Assembly (NCBI GenBank): GCA_015178975.1
Contig: WHVD01000010.1
Coordinates: 744,001 to 808,000, forward strand
DNA length: 64,000 nt
Source of the DNA: Hysterangium stoloniferum
Taxonomy: Eukaryota > Basidiomycota > Agaricomycetes > Hysterangiales > Hysterangiaceae
Direction of reading: 5' to 3'
Positions 11,540-21,725 of the stretch are shown in pieces; positions within the stretch are counted from its first letter, which is position 1; each line of letters starts with the position of its first letter. Made by a program: the position numbers and the translations under genes. The notes under the pieces are model-generated. The model saw only the letters and a program-made list of their open reading frames with translations, did no database searches and was not told where the DNA came from.

Positions 11540-12572
11540 TGTTAAGTGCTGTGTTGGGAACTTATTCTGGAACCATTGGAAAGTAACCAGGAACTCGGGA
11601 ACTTCCAGATTGACACAAATCAAATTTCCTTCGATTAAGTCAAATAATAATTGTAATATATTCTACAAAACTGAATACAGAAGCCTCATTCAATGAAGTA
11701 TAAATTCAACCTGTCAATGAAGTGAGAGGCTAATACCAGTCACAAAGGCTCACAGATGTTAATGTCAAAGAGTTTCAATGATCACATAAGACAAGATCGA
11801 GAGGTAGATTAATAATACAGATAACTAATATACAATGGAGAGATTATCTGACTGAGGTCCTTTTCTCTTCTCATATGCCTTTCTTCATTAAACTATGATT
11901 AAACTATGACATATGAATGAAATCACATATGACATTGAAATGAGACAACTCAAAAGTAAGTTGAATGAATTTGAGGGTGTTGAAGATGTTGAATAGAATG
12001 TCAAGTTGGAGTTTTTGTCAAAGATAAATTGATGTGTCGAAGATGAGTTGAATAGTTGTCAAAAGTTACCTTGAATATTTTGTGACAATGTTGTGACTGT
12101 GACAGTTGTGACACAGATAGGGTCAGGATGTTGGCTTCAGCTTATGTGCTGTGCCCCTACACAAACACTCAGAATGTCCTAAATTTCAGAGATGGGATTT
12201 AGGCCAGAAGATTACAGATATTCAGTGTTCCAAAGAGTTCTGAATATTGAGAGTACAGAAACAAGGAAGGAATAAGAAACTAAGTTGATACTGTATCAGA
12301 TCTAAGGTAAAGTACAAATTCACAGAAACTAATACATATAAGTTCTTTTTGTTATTGTACTACAAACTAAGATCACAATAAGATGGATTAGGGAAACAGG
12401 AATACAACAAGAAAACAAATAAATACTTGTCAGTGGACAAGTTACCAAATCCAGAACAAGGATTGGGTTTGGAAGTACAGGAACTTGAAATGTTCCATGG
12501 ACAGAAGATGGGTCAGAAGGTACAGATAATCTTGGAAGATTGAAGTATCTGGGAATGGGTTGTCATAATTGT
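11540..12572 (-). mobile_element. LTR of family D, interrupted by an AT-rich LTR
   Basis: Starts TGTTAAGTGCT on the plus strand and continues after the insertion at 12119 with the hairpin block (12131-12160) and the LTR-D body, ending in a decayed GGGTTGTCATAATT near 12572. About 525 bp remain once the insertion is removed, against 557 for the intact copy. The right end is too altered for the target duplication to be tested. Possibly the 3' LTR of the old minus-strand element G2, but the spacing is wrong for that unless DNA has been lost. Confidence 0.75.
11611..12113 (-). mobile_element. AT-rich solo LTR, family F, inside LTR-D
   Basis: 503 bp, plus-strand start TGACACAAATC and end AGTTGTGACA, exact duplication cagat (11606-11610 and 12114-12118). 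Its plus-strand sequence aligns with the reverse complement of 18644-19147 (TGTCACAAATCAAATTT at the start and a shared internal GACTGA...CCTTT region), so it is read on the minus strand. No coding sequence. Confidence 0.85.
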
Positions 12573-12925
12573 GAAGAACCTATAAGCAAGGTGGAACACA
12601 AAGGAATTCAGACTGAATGGTATTGTGAAGTTAGGTTGAAAAATTCATAAGTGTTGTTTTTTCTTTTAAATTTTGTCAAATTTTTCATTTTCTAATGATT
12701 TTTGTTGTTAGTTGCACGATGTGCTACAATACTGGGATTGTGTGAAAAAACTAATGTGTCCACAAATTGTAATTGATGCTCACAAATGCATTGCACTTGT
12801 TATTGGACAGTTAACAGGCCACCTGGGAAACCATGACAAAGTCAGAAGAAAAGTCAAAAGGTTATCAAAGAATCACATGATGAAGTCAAAAATGGTAGTC
12901 CAGGGATTCAAAGATTCAGGCAAAG

Positions 12926-13645
12926 TGTTACGACCGTGTCGCAACCCTATCGGCCCCGAGGTTATCGCCACTTGTCAACGTTTCAAGTCATCCTCTCGGA
13001 AACCATCGGCCCCGAAGCTGACGAATGTTTCGCGAAGATCAAACTCCATTTACGCCCACGTCAAATAACTCGTATTGTCTGGTCAAACTTTGATACGTCC
13101 CCTTTATTATGTTGATCCGTTCAATCTTATGTTTCGCATATGTCTATCTATATTTGTAGTCCTCGAACCATTTCCTTTTATCGTAATCCCGCTCTCAGTT
13201 ATCATCGGCCTCCGAACTAATCATAAACTTCCCGTTCCTAGTCAAGCTTATTGTTAATACCGTGTTCCGCCTTTCTCCCCATTAGTATTTTCCAGACGCC
13301 TGTTACTGGTATATGAACCCGCTGTAATTGTAGTTACTAGGTAATCAGAATATCGACTCAGAATACCCTCATACGTCTGTAGCAGTCTCATACTAGAAGA
13401 ACCCCCTTCCGCCTTCGCGTGCGCTCGCCCATTCTCAGCCCGATCCCTTGGCCCGACACTTGACCTGTCCTTCGGTTCCGATCGGTATCTCACCGAAAGG
13501 TCCTTCTTAGGATATAGTCTTCGCCTGTCCGAAATTTAAGGACAACCTACGAATATTTGCGAGGGCGCAGCACATAAGCTGAAGCCAAGTCCTTCCGATC
13601 GGTCCCCGTCGGCCACCGACATTAGTCAGTTTCCAGTTCTTAACA
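12926..13645 (+). mobile_element. Solo LTR, family B, young copy
   Basis: 720 bp, start TGTTACGACCG and end GTTCTTAACA, exact duplication caaag (12921-12925 and 13646-13650). Hairpin block at 13560-13591. It is CpG-rich, and its reverse complement is almost base-for-base the copy at 51110-51829, which has the same length, so both inserted recently. Confidence 0.94.
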
Positions 13646-14062
13646 CAAAGGAAAAATGCTCATCATAAAGCTATATCAAGAATGTTGGTATTATCCAGAA
13701 GGAAATCATTCTACAGTGACCCAAAAAAGTGTCCAGATGTTTGGTGAATTTGGAAAGAGAGGTTCACAGCTCCAGAAATAAAATAGATAAAAATCAGAAG
13801 AAATCAGAAGTAAGAGGTATACATCTGACCTATATGAAACATAAGCATGACATCATAACTTTCCTTACCAAGAGAGTAAAAAATAAACAATGTACATGGT
13901 GCATCTGGACACTTTTTTTGCTCTGTCAACTGATATATGAAACTCAACTAAGGTTCATATGACTGTGGGAATTTCTGGTTAGGTTCAATGAGGTCATGTG
14001 ACTACATGTTTAAATAACACATTTATATGAACCTTTGCCTCATTTCACCCTCCCACCACATT

Positions 14063-15806
14063 ATGAAGAAGAACTCTGCTGAAACAAGACTCTCTGTCAT
14101 TTCCCTTCTCCAAGAGAGTCACTCCTGCAGAATAATTGCTTCCAAACTCCATATTGGGCACTCTACAGTATCAGAAAATTGCTCCCAACTCCCTGGTCCA
14201 CTTCTAACACCTTCCAGAGGTTGTCCTCCCAAGCTCTCCCTCAGGGATCATCACCACCTGGCTCATTCTATCATCTCTGGACAGGTTGATAATGTCTCCC
14301 AGGCCAAGTCCTACCTCTCCCTCAATGTCTGCACACAGACAATTCACAATGCATTGAAGAAAGAGAATTTGAAGGCTGTGATGAAGGCCAAAAGACCCCT
14401 TCTTGCCTCTCAACACATCAAGACTCAATATGAGTTTGCTGTCAAGTATCAGCATTGGACTGAGGAGGACTGGTTTAGGGTTATCTTCTCAGATGAGACC
14501 AAAATCAATTGTTTTGGCTCTGTGGGAGGTTGTGGGTGTGGAAAGGACCAGGTTCTGCACTCACTCAGCAGCATATCAATGGAACTATCAAATTTGGAGG
14601 GGGGAATCTGATGATTTGGGGATGCATGACAGCACATGGAGTGGGGTACATGTGCAAGGTAGATGGGAGGATAGATGGGGAGATGTACAGGGACATATTG
14701 GAGGACTATATTTATCTTCAAAACAGTGGAGTATTATGGGATGGACAGGGAAAGGTTTGTCTTCCAGCAGGACAATGACCCTAAACATACTTGCAACTTG
14801 GCCAAGGATTGGTTCAAGGACCATCAGGTGGAGGTTTTAGACTGGCCTGCACAGTCTCCAGACCTGAATCCAATAGAACACTTATGGTGGGAGTTGAAGA
14901 GAAGGCTTGGAACATACCCTGAGGCACCTAAGAGCATGTTGGAGCTCTGGGAGAGGGTGGGGAGGGTATTCCAAGGGAGAAATGCTGTTACGACTGTGTC
15001 ACAACCTGACGGTCCCCGAGGTTATTGCCACCTATCAACGTTTCAAGTTATCAATCAAGTCATTGCATCGGAAACTGTCAGTCACCTGATGCTGATGTAT
15101 GCTTTCACGGCAATCAAACCCCATTTACACCCCCATCAAATTACTCGTACTATCTGGTTATACTCTGATACGTCCCTTTTTTATTATAATGATCCGTTTT
15201 ACACTATGTTTCACATATGCCCGTATATACTTGTAACCCATGGATTATTTCCTTTTCTCATAATTCTGCTCTCGGTTAAATCATGGCCTTGAAACTTATT
15301 GTAACCTTCCAGTTCCTAGTCAAGTTTATTTGTCAGTAATGTTTCCACTCTTCCCTTAGTTAGTATTTTCTAGACACCAATAATTTGTATATGAACCCAC
15401 TGTAGTTGTAGATACTAGACAATCAGAATATTGACTCAGAACACCCACATACATCTCTAGAAGTCTTACTCTAAAGTATCCCGCTCTCTGCCTTTGCATG
15501 TGCTCGCCCACTCTTGGTCCCTGACCTCTTGGCCTGACACTCAACTTATCCTTTGGTCCCGATTGACAACTCACCGTGAGTAACTCATTAGGACTAGTCT
15601 TCACCTGCCCAAAATTTAAGGACACCTGATGGTTACTTGCGAGGGTGCAGCACATAAGCTGAAGCCAAGTCCTTCCAATTGGTCCCTGTTGGCCTACCGA
15701 CATTAGTCAGTTTTCAGTTCTTAACAAATGCCTTGAATTGATCAAGAGCATTCCTAGAAGGGTTGCTGCAGTGCTAAAGGCCAAAGGGGGATACACTAAA
15801 TACTGA
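14063..15806 (+). pseudogene. Tc1-1 transposase, DD34E type, broken
   Basis: ATG at 14063. The N-terminal helix-turn-helix region (SAETRLSVISLLQES) is followed by the catalytic core with WFRVIFSDETK (first Asp), FVFQQDNDPKHTC (second Asp) and SPDLNPIEHLWW (Glu). Exactly 34 residues separate the second Asp and the Glu, so this is the Tc1 DD34E class. Frameshifts occur near 14530 and between 14650 and 14760, and a solo LTR cuts the C-terminus at 14985. The last residues (RRVAAVLKAKGGYTKY) and TGA stop are at 15732-15806. The protein would cut and paste the element at TA sites; it cannot be made from this copy. Confidence 0.9.
14986..15726 (+). mobile_element. Solo LTR, family B, in Tc1-1 transposase
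   Basis: 741 bp, start TGTTACGACTG and end GTTCTTAACA, exact duplication aatgc (14981-14985 and 15727-15731). Hairpin block at 15640-15671. It differs from the 720-bp young copies mostly by TG/CA in place of CG, so it is an older insertion. Confidence 0.93.
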
Positions 15807-16429
15807 AACTAGTAAAAACTAGTAGTTAATTACAAGAGCATAAAAAGTGTCCAGATGCACCATGTGCATTGTTCATTTTTTACTCCCCTGATAAGAAAAG
15901 CTATAATGTCATGCTATGTCATCATATAGGTCAGATGTATACCTCTTACTTCAGATTTCTTCAGATTTTTATCTATTTTATTTCTGGAGCTGTGAACCTC
16001 TCTTTCCAATTTCACCAAACATCCAGACACTTTTTTGGGTCACTGTAGAAGGTCAGGAACTATTTATCAAATGTCAGAAAATAGGTCAAATAATTACTTG
16101 GAGGAAGAAATGAAATTGATGCATGAAGAAATGTCAGAAATGAAGAATACTATTCATGACTTGGTTGATGATGTGAAGGAATTTAAAGAAGATTTTTTGG
16201 CAATGTCAAAGAAATTGGACAAATACATCTGGTGATTGGAGCAAAATGACCAATATTAGTGTTGATGATAAGATTTTTGGAAGGGCTTGGCATAAGAAGA
16301 TGGAGAGGTTGAGAAAGGAAGGAATTTTGAATACTTGAGTATTAATAGATCTTTTTAAATTTGATTTTTTTGATGTTGAATTATTGATAATGATATTAGT
16401 TGAAATTTTGAGGTCTTGGTAGTCTTGGA

Positions 16430-19400
16430 TATTTTCAATGAAATTCTTCAATAAGATTGAAAGTATGTTCACAATCTTGAGAGCCTAACCAAGAAGTTTC
16501 TTCATATGTCCCTTTGTGTCCTAGCCATGCAACCAAATATTATAATGAGTCCTTATATCTTTTATCAAATTTTGAATCCAAAATTTCTCAAGTTTCATAT
16601 TCAGGTTCTTCTTCAACATAAATTGGTGGTGGAGGTGGTTGTTTTTGATTTGGGAAAGTATTGGGATAAAATGGTCTAACATTGAAAAGAAATGTGAAAT
16701 ATGGGATGAATTCCTTTGAGATGCTTGGGGAGTTTTAATGTATATGAATGAGATCCTGGTTGAGCAATGATTTCAAAAGGGCCTAGTAATTTTTCCAATA
16801 ATTTTTTTGATGGTCAAGTCATTCAAATAAAGTCAGATTGTACATATACATACTTGAGAGTGGATCAGAAAATCAATTCATTCTTTCGACACATGTCAGC
16901 ATATTTTTGATAATGTAATTGAGCTTTCTGGATATTTGATTTGAGATATTTATGTAGAGGAGGTCTGTCATATATTCACAAGCAAGAGGGGAAGCTAAAT
17001 CCTTTTCAGGGTGAATTTCTAATAATAGATGATAACCTTTATTTGCAAAAAATGGTGTTTCACCTGTAGTTTCAGATGGTGCATTATTATAAGCAAATTC
17101 TGTGATGAGAAGTAATTCAGCCCAATTGTCTTGTTGATAGTTGCAATATATTTGTAAATATTGTTTGAGAGTTTGATTGACTCATTCAGTTTAACCATCT
17201 CCTTCTGGATGATATCCTGAAGTGAAATGTAATTTCATGTTGAGTGCTGTTCCTAGAGATCAAAAGAAATGTGAGACAAATTTGGATCCTCAATCAGAGG
17301 TTACATGACTTGGTACTCCAGGTTTTGAAAAGATATGTAATACAAAAAGTCGAGCAAGTTCAGGAGCATTGATTGTAGTATAAGTTGGAATGAATACTGC
17401 TTGTTTTGATAATTGGTTGACAATAATGAGTGTTGAGTTGTAATCTGTAGAAGCCAGTAATTGTTCAATAAAATCTATCAAAATTGAATGCCATAGTTGA
17501 AGAGGGATTGGAAGTTGTTTGAGTGATCCAATCAGTCGATGTTGTGGACTTTTCAATTTTGTACATGTTACACATGATCAAACAAATGCTTGAACATCTT
17601 GTCAAAGATGTGGCCAATAAAAATCACAATATATCATTTGATAAGTCTTCATTTGACCAAAATATCCTGCATTAATATGATCGTGCCTTGATTGAATGAT
17701 TCAAAGTTGAATATTCTGGAAATCAGGAACATAAATTCTATTTTTAAAACATAAAAAATCTTGTTCATTTCATTGCCAATCTTCTTCAACTTGGTCAAAA
17801 CTCTATTGAATTTTGTCAAGAGTAAATTAATCTTCTTTTTGAGCTTTCAATATATCTTTTAATAATTAATCAGTGTCCATAACCAATGTTACTTTCACTG
17901 CCATTGAAAGATAATGTGTTGCACATAAAGAAGTGTTGATTTGCTCATTTGTGAATATTGATCAAAGATTTGTTGGATTCTTTTTCAAATAATCTGGTTC
18001 ATTAGGGTAGACATCACTTCTTCTCAAAAGAATATCTGTTTTCAAATTTAGTTTTCCCAGTCTGAATCAAATAATTAAATTGAAAGTCAATAAGTATTCT
18101 GCCTATTGAGTTTGTCATTGAGACAGAATTTGAGTCATCACAAAATATTCAAGATTCTTGTGATCTGTTAAAACTTTGATTGGTTCTTTTGTTCCTTTGA
18201 AATAATGACACCAAATTTTGAATGATTTGAATATATAGTCCAAAAGGCATAACCAAGTATTTACAAGATCCATATTGAGTCCAAAAGGCTGTTTTCCATT
18301 CATCACCTGGGGCAATCCTAACTAAGTTATAGGCTACCTTGAAGATCAAGTTTTGTAAAATATTTTACCGTTCAAAGTCGATCTAAAAGATCAGGAATTA
18401 AAGAAAGTGGATACCAATTGTTTCAAGTAATTTTATTGAATCCTCAATAGTCAACACATAGTCATAAATGTCCATCCTTTTTCTTGACAAATAAAATCAG
18501 TGCACCAGCAGGAGATTGAGAGGATCAAATAAATTTCTTCGAAAGATTTTCTTGGAGATATTCTCATAACACTTTTAATTTTGTCTTGGATAATGGATAG
18601 ATCAGTCCCATAGGTGGAGTAGTTCCTTCTTCTAATGGGATAGTGCCATGAATGTACAAGCTCAAATTTTGATAATATTCAATTTAATATTTCTTTGACA
18701 TTCCTTTGACATTCCTTCAACTTTCCGACTCAATTTCCAATTCAACTTCCAACTCAACTTCTGACTCAACTATTCTTCGACAATATCTTCGACAATCTCA
18801 AATATCTTTGACTTGTCTCAGTTTGATGTTATTGATGATTTCACTTTGATATCATATTATCATCATAGGTAAATGATATATAGTATAAAAGGGCAATAAT
18901 AGGAACAAAGGAAGTCAGTCAGAAAACCTGTACTATATTATATTATTTACTGTATTGTATAATTGTTGAACTTTTTCCAAGATTTTCTTCAACTTATTTA
19001 TTCATGAGCCTCTGTGTCCTATCTTTGCCTCATGCTTTATCAACAGGACGAATTAATACTTCGTCAAACAAGGCATCTTTATTCGATATTGTTGAATATT
19101 CTTCAATTGTTTATTCGACTTTATTGAGTAAAATTTGATTTGTGACAGATAGTGTGATCATAAGTTCAATGTTGAGGTAAAGCTTCAGCTTCTTTCTTGT
19201 TGAAGACATCCGAGAAGTCATAATATTCTATTGGAACATTCAGTATGTCAAAAGATTTGAAGTCAAAGTCAAAGTAGTACCAGAGGCTTTACAAGTCTTG
19301 AAAGATTCATCATGAATATAAACCATGAAAGTTTGTGAATCTTTTGCTCATGCTGCCTGTAAAAACATTTTCTGGTTTACTATATTTATATTGTGATGAG

Positions 19401-19548
19401 TAGTCTCAGATTTTGATTTTTCACAGATTTTCTCAAATTTATAAGATTGACTCACCAAGGTTGAAGCATGCTTCTTTTCCAATAATGTTTTGATTGATAA
19501 TTGAATTGGATTGAGATTTATTAAAGGTGTCAAAGTAGGTTTGAATGA
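16430..19548 (-). pseudogene. Gypsy element G2 pol remnant (RT-RNase H-integrase-chromodomain), very old
   Basis: On the minus strand, right to left: the pre-RT segment (19348-19540; YYDFSDVF-like piece near 19210), then across an LTR insertion the RT (DEWKTAFW near 18300), RNase H region ([12 protein letters not shown] near 18150), integrase core (DFIEQLLAS... GVPSHVTSD, 17290-17556, with first Asp changed to Asn) and its C-terminal domain. A chromodomain-like YLVAWLGHKGTYEETSWL lies near 16450-16540. Stop codons are dense, CpG is almost absent and the sequence is AT-rich. The right end is cut by Tc1-2 at 19549, the left by Tc1-1. A decayed relative of the G1/G5/G6 chromovirus group. Confidence 0.85.
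18644..19147 (+). mobile_element. Solo LTR, family F, inside G2
   Basis: 504 bp, start TGCCATGAATG and end GATTTGTGACA, exact duplication gatag (18639-18643 and 19148-19152). A TATA-like TATAAAAGGG lies near 18885, so the LTR reads on the plus strand, opposite to G2. Its size matches the family member at 11611-12113. Confidence 0.9.
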
Positions 19549-19788
19549 TACAGTGAGGGACAAAACCCTTCCAATGATTTTTAGTTGTGCAAAGACTCTT
19601 GAATAACTCAAGAGCTACTGTAGATACAGACCTGAAATTTGGAGGTTGGTTAGGTCTATATGCTATCTATATGCCCTTAAAATATTATGACATAAGCATT
19701 AGTATTTCCCATGCTATAAATAAAACACTAATAAAATCACATTGGAAGGGTTTTGTCCCTGGTATATAAAAAATACAAATTAAACAAT

Positions 19789-20922
19789 CTAGTATTTGGT
19801 ATAGCCTCCCTTGGCCTTCAAAACAGCCTCAACCCTTCTAGGCATACTCTCTATTAAGTTCTGACAAGTAGAGGCAGGGATCTTCTCCCACTCTGTCTGA
19901 ACCCTCTCCCACAACTCATGAATTGGTGGCCTTTTTGCTCTTGTGTTTGGGGTCATTGTCTTGCTGAAAGACCACATCTCCTGTGTTCTTGCCATAATAC
20001 TCCATGATTTCTTGAAGTTCATCTTCCATAATGTTAACATAAAGGTCAGCATCCATCCTTCCATCAATTTTGGTGGAATATCCTGGTCCTTCCCACAACA
20101 TACAGCCTCACAACATCAGATTTCCCCCTCCAAACCTGATTGTAACCTCAGCCACCCTATCACTGAGCCCCTCTCCTGCCTTTTTCCACACCTACTTCCT
20201 CCCATCTGACTCCAAACAATTGATTTTTGTCTCATCTAACCAAACAGCCCTCTTCCAATCATCCACAGTCCAGTCCTTGTGTGCCAGAGCAAAGTCCATC
20301 CTTGCCTTCCTATGTCTCTTAGTGAGTAAAGGCCTTTTCTCTCCACCACAGCCCTCATTCCAGCCTTCTTGAGTGCTCTATGAGCAGTCTTCACTGAAAT
20401 GGACTGTCCAGTCATATTTTGAAGGATTTTGGTCACCTCAGTGGCATGTTCTGCCTTCTGAGAAGTGATTTGTTAGAGGGAATGATGAATATTTGAGGGA
20501 GAAAGCTTGCATGGATGGCCACCAGGTGCTTTGGCAAGTGATGGGCAATGGGTAAAGTGAATTCTGGATATAGTAAACAGATCTCTGCCAGTGATTGCAG
20601 AGATCTGAGAAGTAGACTTTTTAAGTTTAGATACAAAGAGTGCACACAAAGTTTAAGTAGATGAAGTAATGCTTTGGGTTTATTTGTTGTTTTTTAGTGA
20701 AATACAACAACTAAGGTATATATATACAATACAGCTCCAAGATGTATGTCATGCTATGTATATGAGATAATTGGAGTGAATGATGAAATGAGCATAATTG
20801 GTAATACAACCTGTTTAGGTAGTAATCGATTGACAGAATACATGCAGGCTTGCAATTCCAACAGACTTGCCCTTATTGAGCAAAATGAGATTGTGGCTAA
20901 CCTGAGGAGTAAGAGCTTTCAT
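19789..20922 (-). pseudogene. Tc1-2 transposase, catalytic region deleted
   Basis: The ATG at 20922 matches the start of the Tc1-4 transposase (MKALTPPQ). The reading is interrupted by an LTR at 20620-20863 and by frameshifts. The second catalytic Asp is present in VVFQQDNDPKHKS (near 19945). The next 35 or so residues, including the SPDLNPIEHLW box with the catalytic Glu, are deleted, and the sequence resumes at HELWERVQTEW and ends GGYTKY with stop at 19789. The internal deletion alone would abolish catalysis. Confidence 0.88.
20620..20863 (-). mobile_element. Short solo LTR, Copia-like, in Tc1-2 transposase
   Basis: 244 bp, minus-strand start TGTTGGAATTGCAAG, flanked by the exact duplication gactt (20615-20619 and 20864-20868). 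Comparison with Tc1-4 shows that it splits the otherwise continuous transposase N-terminus. A TATATATATA run lies near 20720. The minus-strand end is AAA rather than CA, so the terminus may be mutated. Copia is suggested by the TGTTGGA start and small size, not proved. Confidence 0.7.
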
Positions 20923-20996
20923 GGTGTAGAATGTTGAGTTGGGGATGTTGTTGAACTAGAAAGTGAACAACTATATATATATCTAATTTTGACAGG

Positions 20997-21058
20997 TCAC
21001 ATGATTAAACAAAACCTTATTTGCTGATAATCAATAAGGTTTTGTGTTAATCATGTGA
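20997..21058. repeat. 62-bp imperfect palindrome in Tc1-2
   Basis: Arms of about 25 bases (TCACATGATTAA...AACCTTATT and its inverse) surround an 11-base centre. It lies between the transposase start and the right terminal repeat. A reduced half is seen in Tc1-4 near 53479 (CACATGATTAAC). Confidence 0.7.
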
Positions 21059-21204
21059 CTGGGAGAAAACCCTTCCAATGTGATTTTATTATTATTTTAT
21101 TTATAGCATGGGAAATACTAATGCTTATGTCATAATATTTTAAGGGCATATAGGTAACATGTAGACCTAACCAACCACCAAATTTCAGGTCTGTATCTAC
21201 AGTG

Positions 21205-21575
21205 TGTAATGGAAGCAGACTGGGTAGCAGACTTCAAATCGGGTGGGTAACTGCCCTAGTCTTAGATGGTAAGGAGTAAAAAAAGAGGACACTAGAAGTT
21301 CTCGATCATTATAGGGTTTCAGGCTTATTAGATGTCATTAGGGGATGTAGCTTACTATGACCAGCATAAATAGGTGAACCCCCCACTAGTTAGAGTAGAC
21401 TTTTTCAAATTGGAGTCTATTCCTACTCCACATGTTCCTCTTCGTAAGAGCTCATTGAAGGATTACACTATCTCGTGAAGCTGAACCTTACACTTTTTGA
21501 GTATTTTGTATCCAATTTTGAACTTTTATTATTCTTCTTTACTAGTGGACTGATCACCTACTAGATTTTCCAACA
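21205..21575 (+). mobile_element. Putative 5' LTR of Gypsy G3
   Basis: Begins TGTAATGGAAGCAG exactly where the Tc1-2 terminal repeat stops and can be closed at CCAACA (21575), just before G3 gag. No second copy exists in the window to prove the borders, because the G3 right end is lost near 35075. Called from TG...CA ends and position. Confidence 0.5.
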
Positions 21576-21725
21576 ATCAATAAAAAACGTGCATGTAACC
21601 CAAAATAAAAAAAAACAAGATAACCATATGTCTCCCTAATGTCCGAGATTAACCAACCTGTCACTTGCCGAGGTACTGTCTGAAGCGCCATCCCTGTCTG
21701 GAGTAAATGAGTTGTTCGTCAATGG

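Larger units (their letters stand above)
13714..16045 (+). mobile_element. Tc1/mariner element Tc1-1 with solo LTR inside
   Basis: 2332 bp between TA dinucleotides (13712-13713 and 16046-16047). Ends are CAGTGACCCAAAAAAGTGTC and its inverse. The terminal inverted repeats are about 205 bp (13714-13919 and 15841-16045). Each repeat also has inverted ends of its own: GTGTCCAGATG outside and CATCTGGACAC inside. It holds one transposase pseudogene and a solo LTR-B at 14986-15726. Without the LTR the element would be about 1.59 kb, the same size as Tc1-3. Confidence 0.92.
12712..16235 (+). pseudogene. Probable third, ruined copy of the antisense accessory gene (belonging to G2)
   Basis: Three blocks remain when the insertions are removed: 12712-12925, 13651-13711 and 16048-16235. 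The first follows a pyrimidine-rich tract ending in TAG with an upstream CTAAT, like an intron end, and encodes a Cys-containing segment with only part of the six-cysteine pattern. The last encodes a clear coiled coil (EEEMKLMHEEMSEMKNTIHD and onward to 16235). It lies downstream of and opposite to G2 (minus strand), the same position and orientation as in G1 and G5. A solo LTR-B and a whole Tc1 element have inserted into it. The assignment rests on position, orientation and coiled coil; the zinc cluster is not intact. Confidence 0.4.
19551..21204 (-). mobile_element. Tc1/mariner element Tc1-2, right end truncated
   Basis: Left end CAGTGAGGGACAAAACCC after a TA (19549-19550). The left inverted repeat runs to about 19764, where an inverted copy of the terminal motif (GGAAGGGTTTTGTCCC) closes it. 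The right repeat starts at about 21062 but stops at 21204, about 65 bp short of the expected end, exactly where the putative LTR of G3 begins. It contains a minus-strand transposase pseudogene, a 244-bp LTR insertion and a 62-bp palindrome (20997-21058). Same family as Tc1-4. Confidence 0.88.

Noticed and set aside
13254..13493. 79-codon frame repeated identically at 51262-51501
   Set aside because: Both lie inside family-B solo LTRs and are identical only because the LTRs are nearly identical; older LTR-B copies do not keep the frame open.
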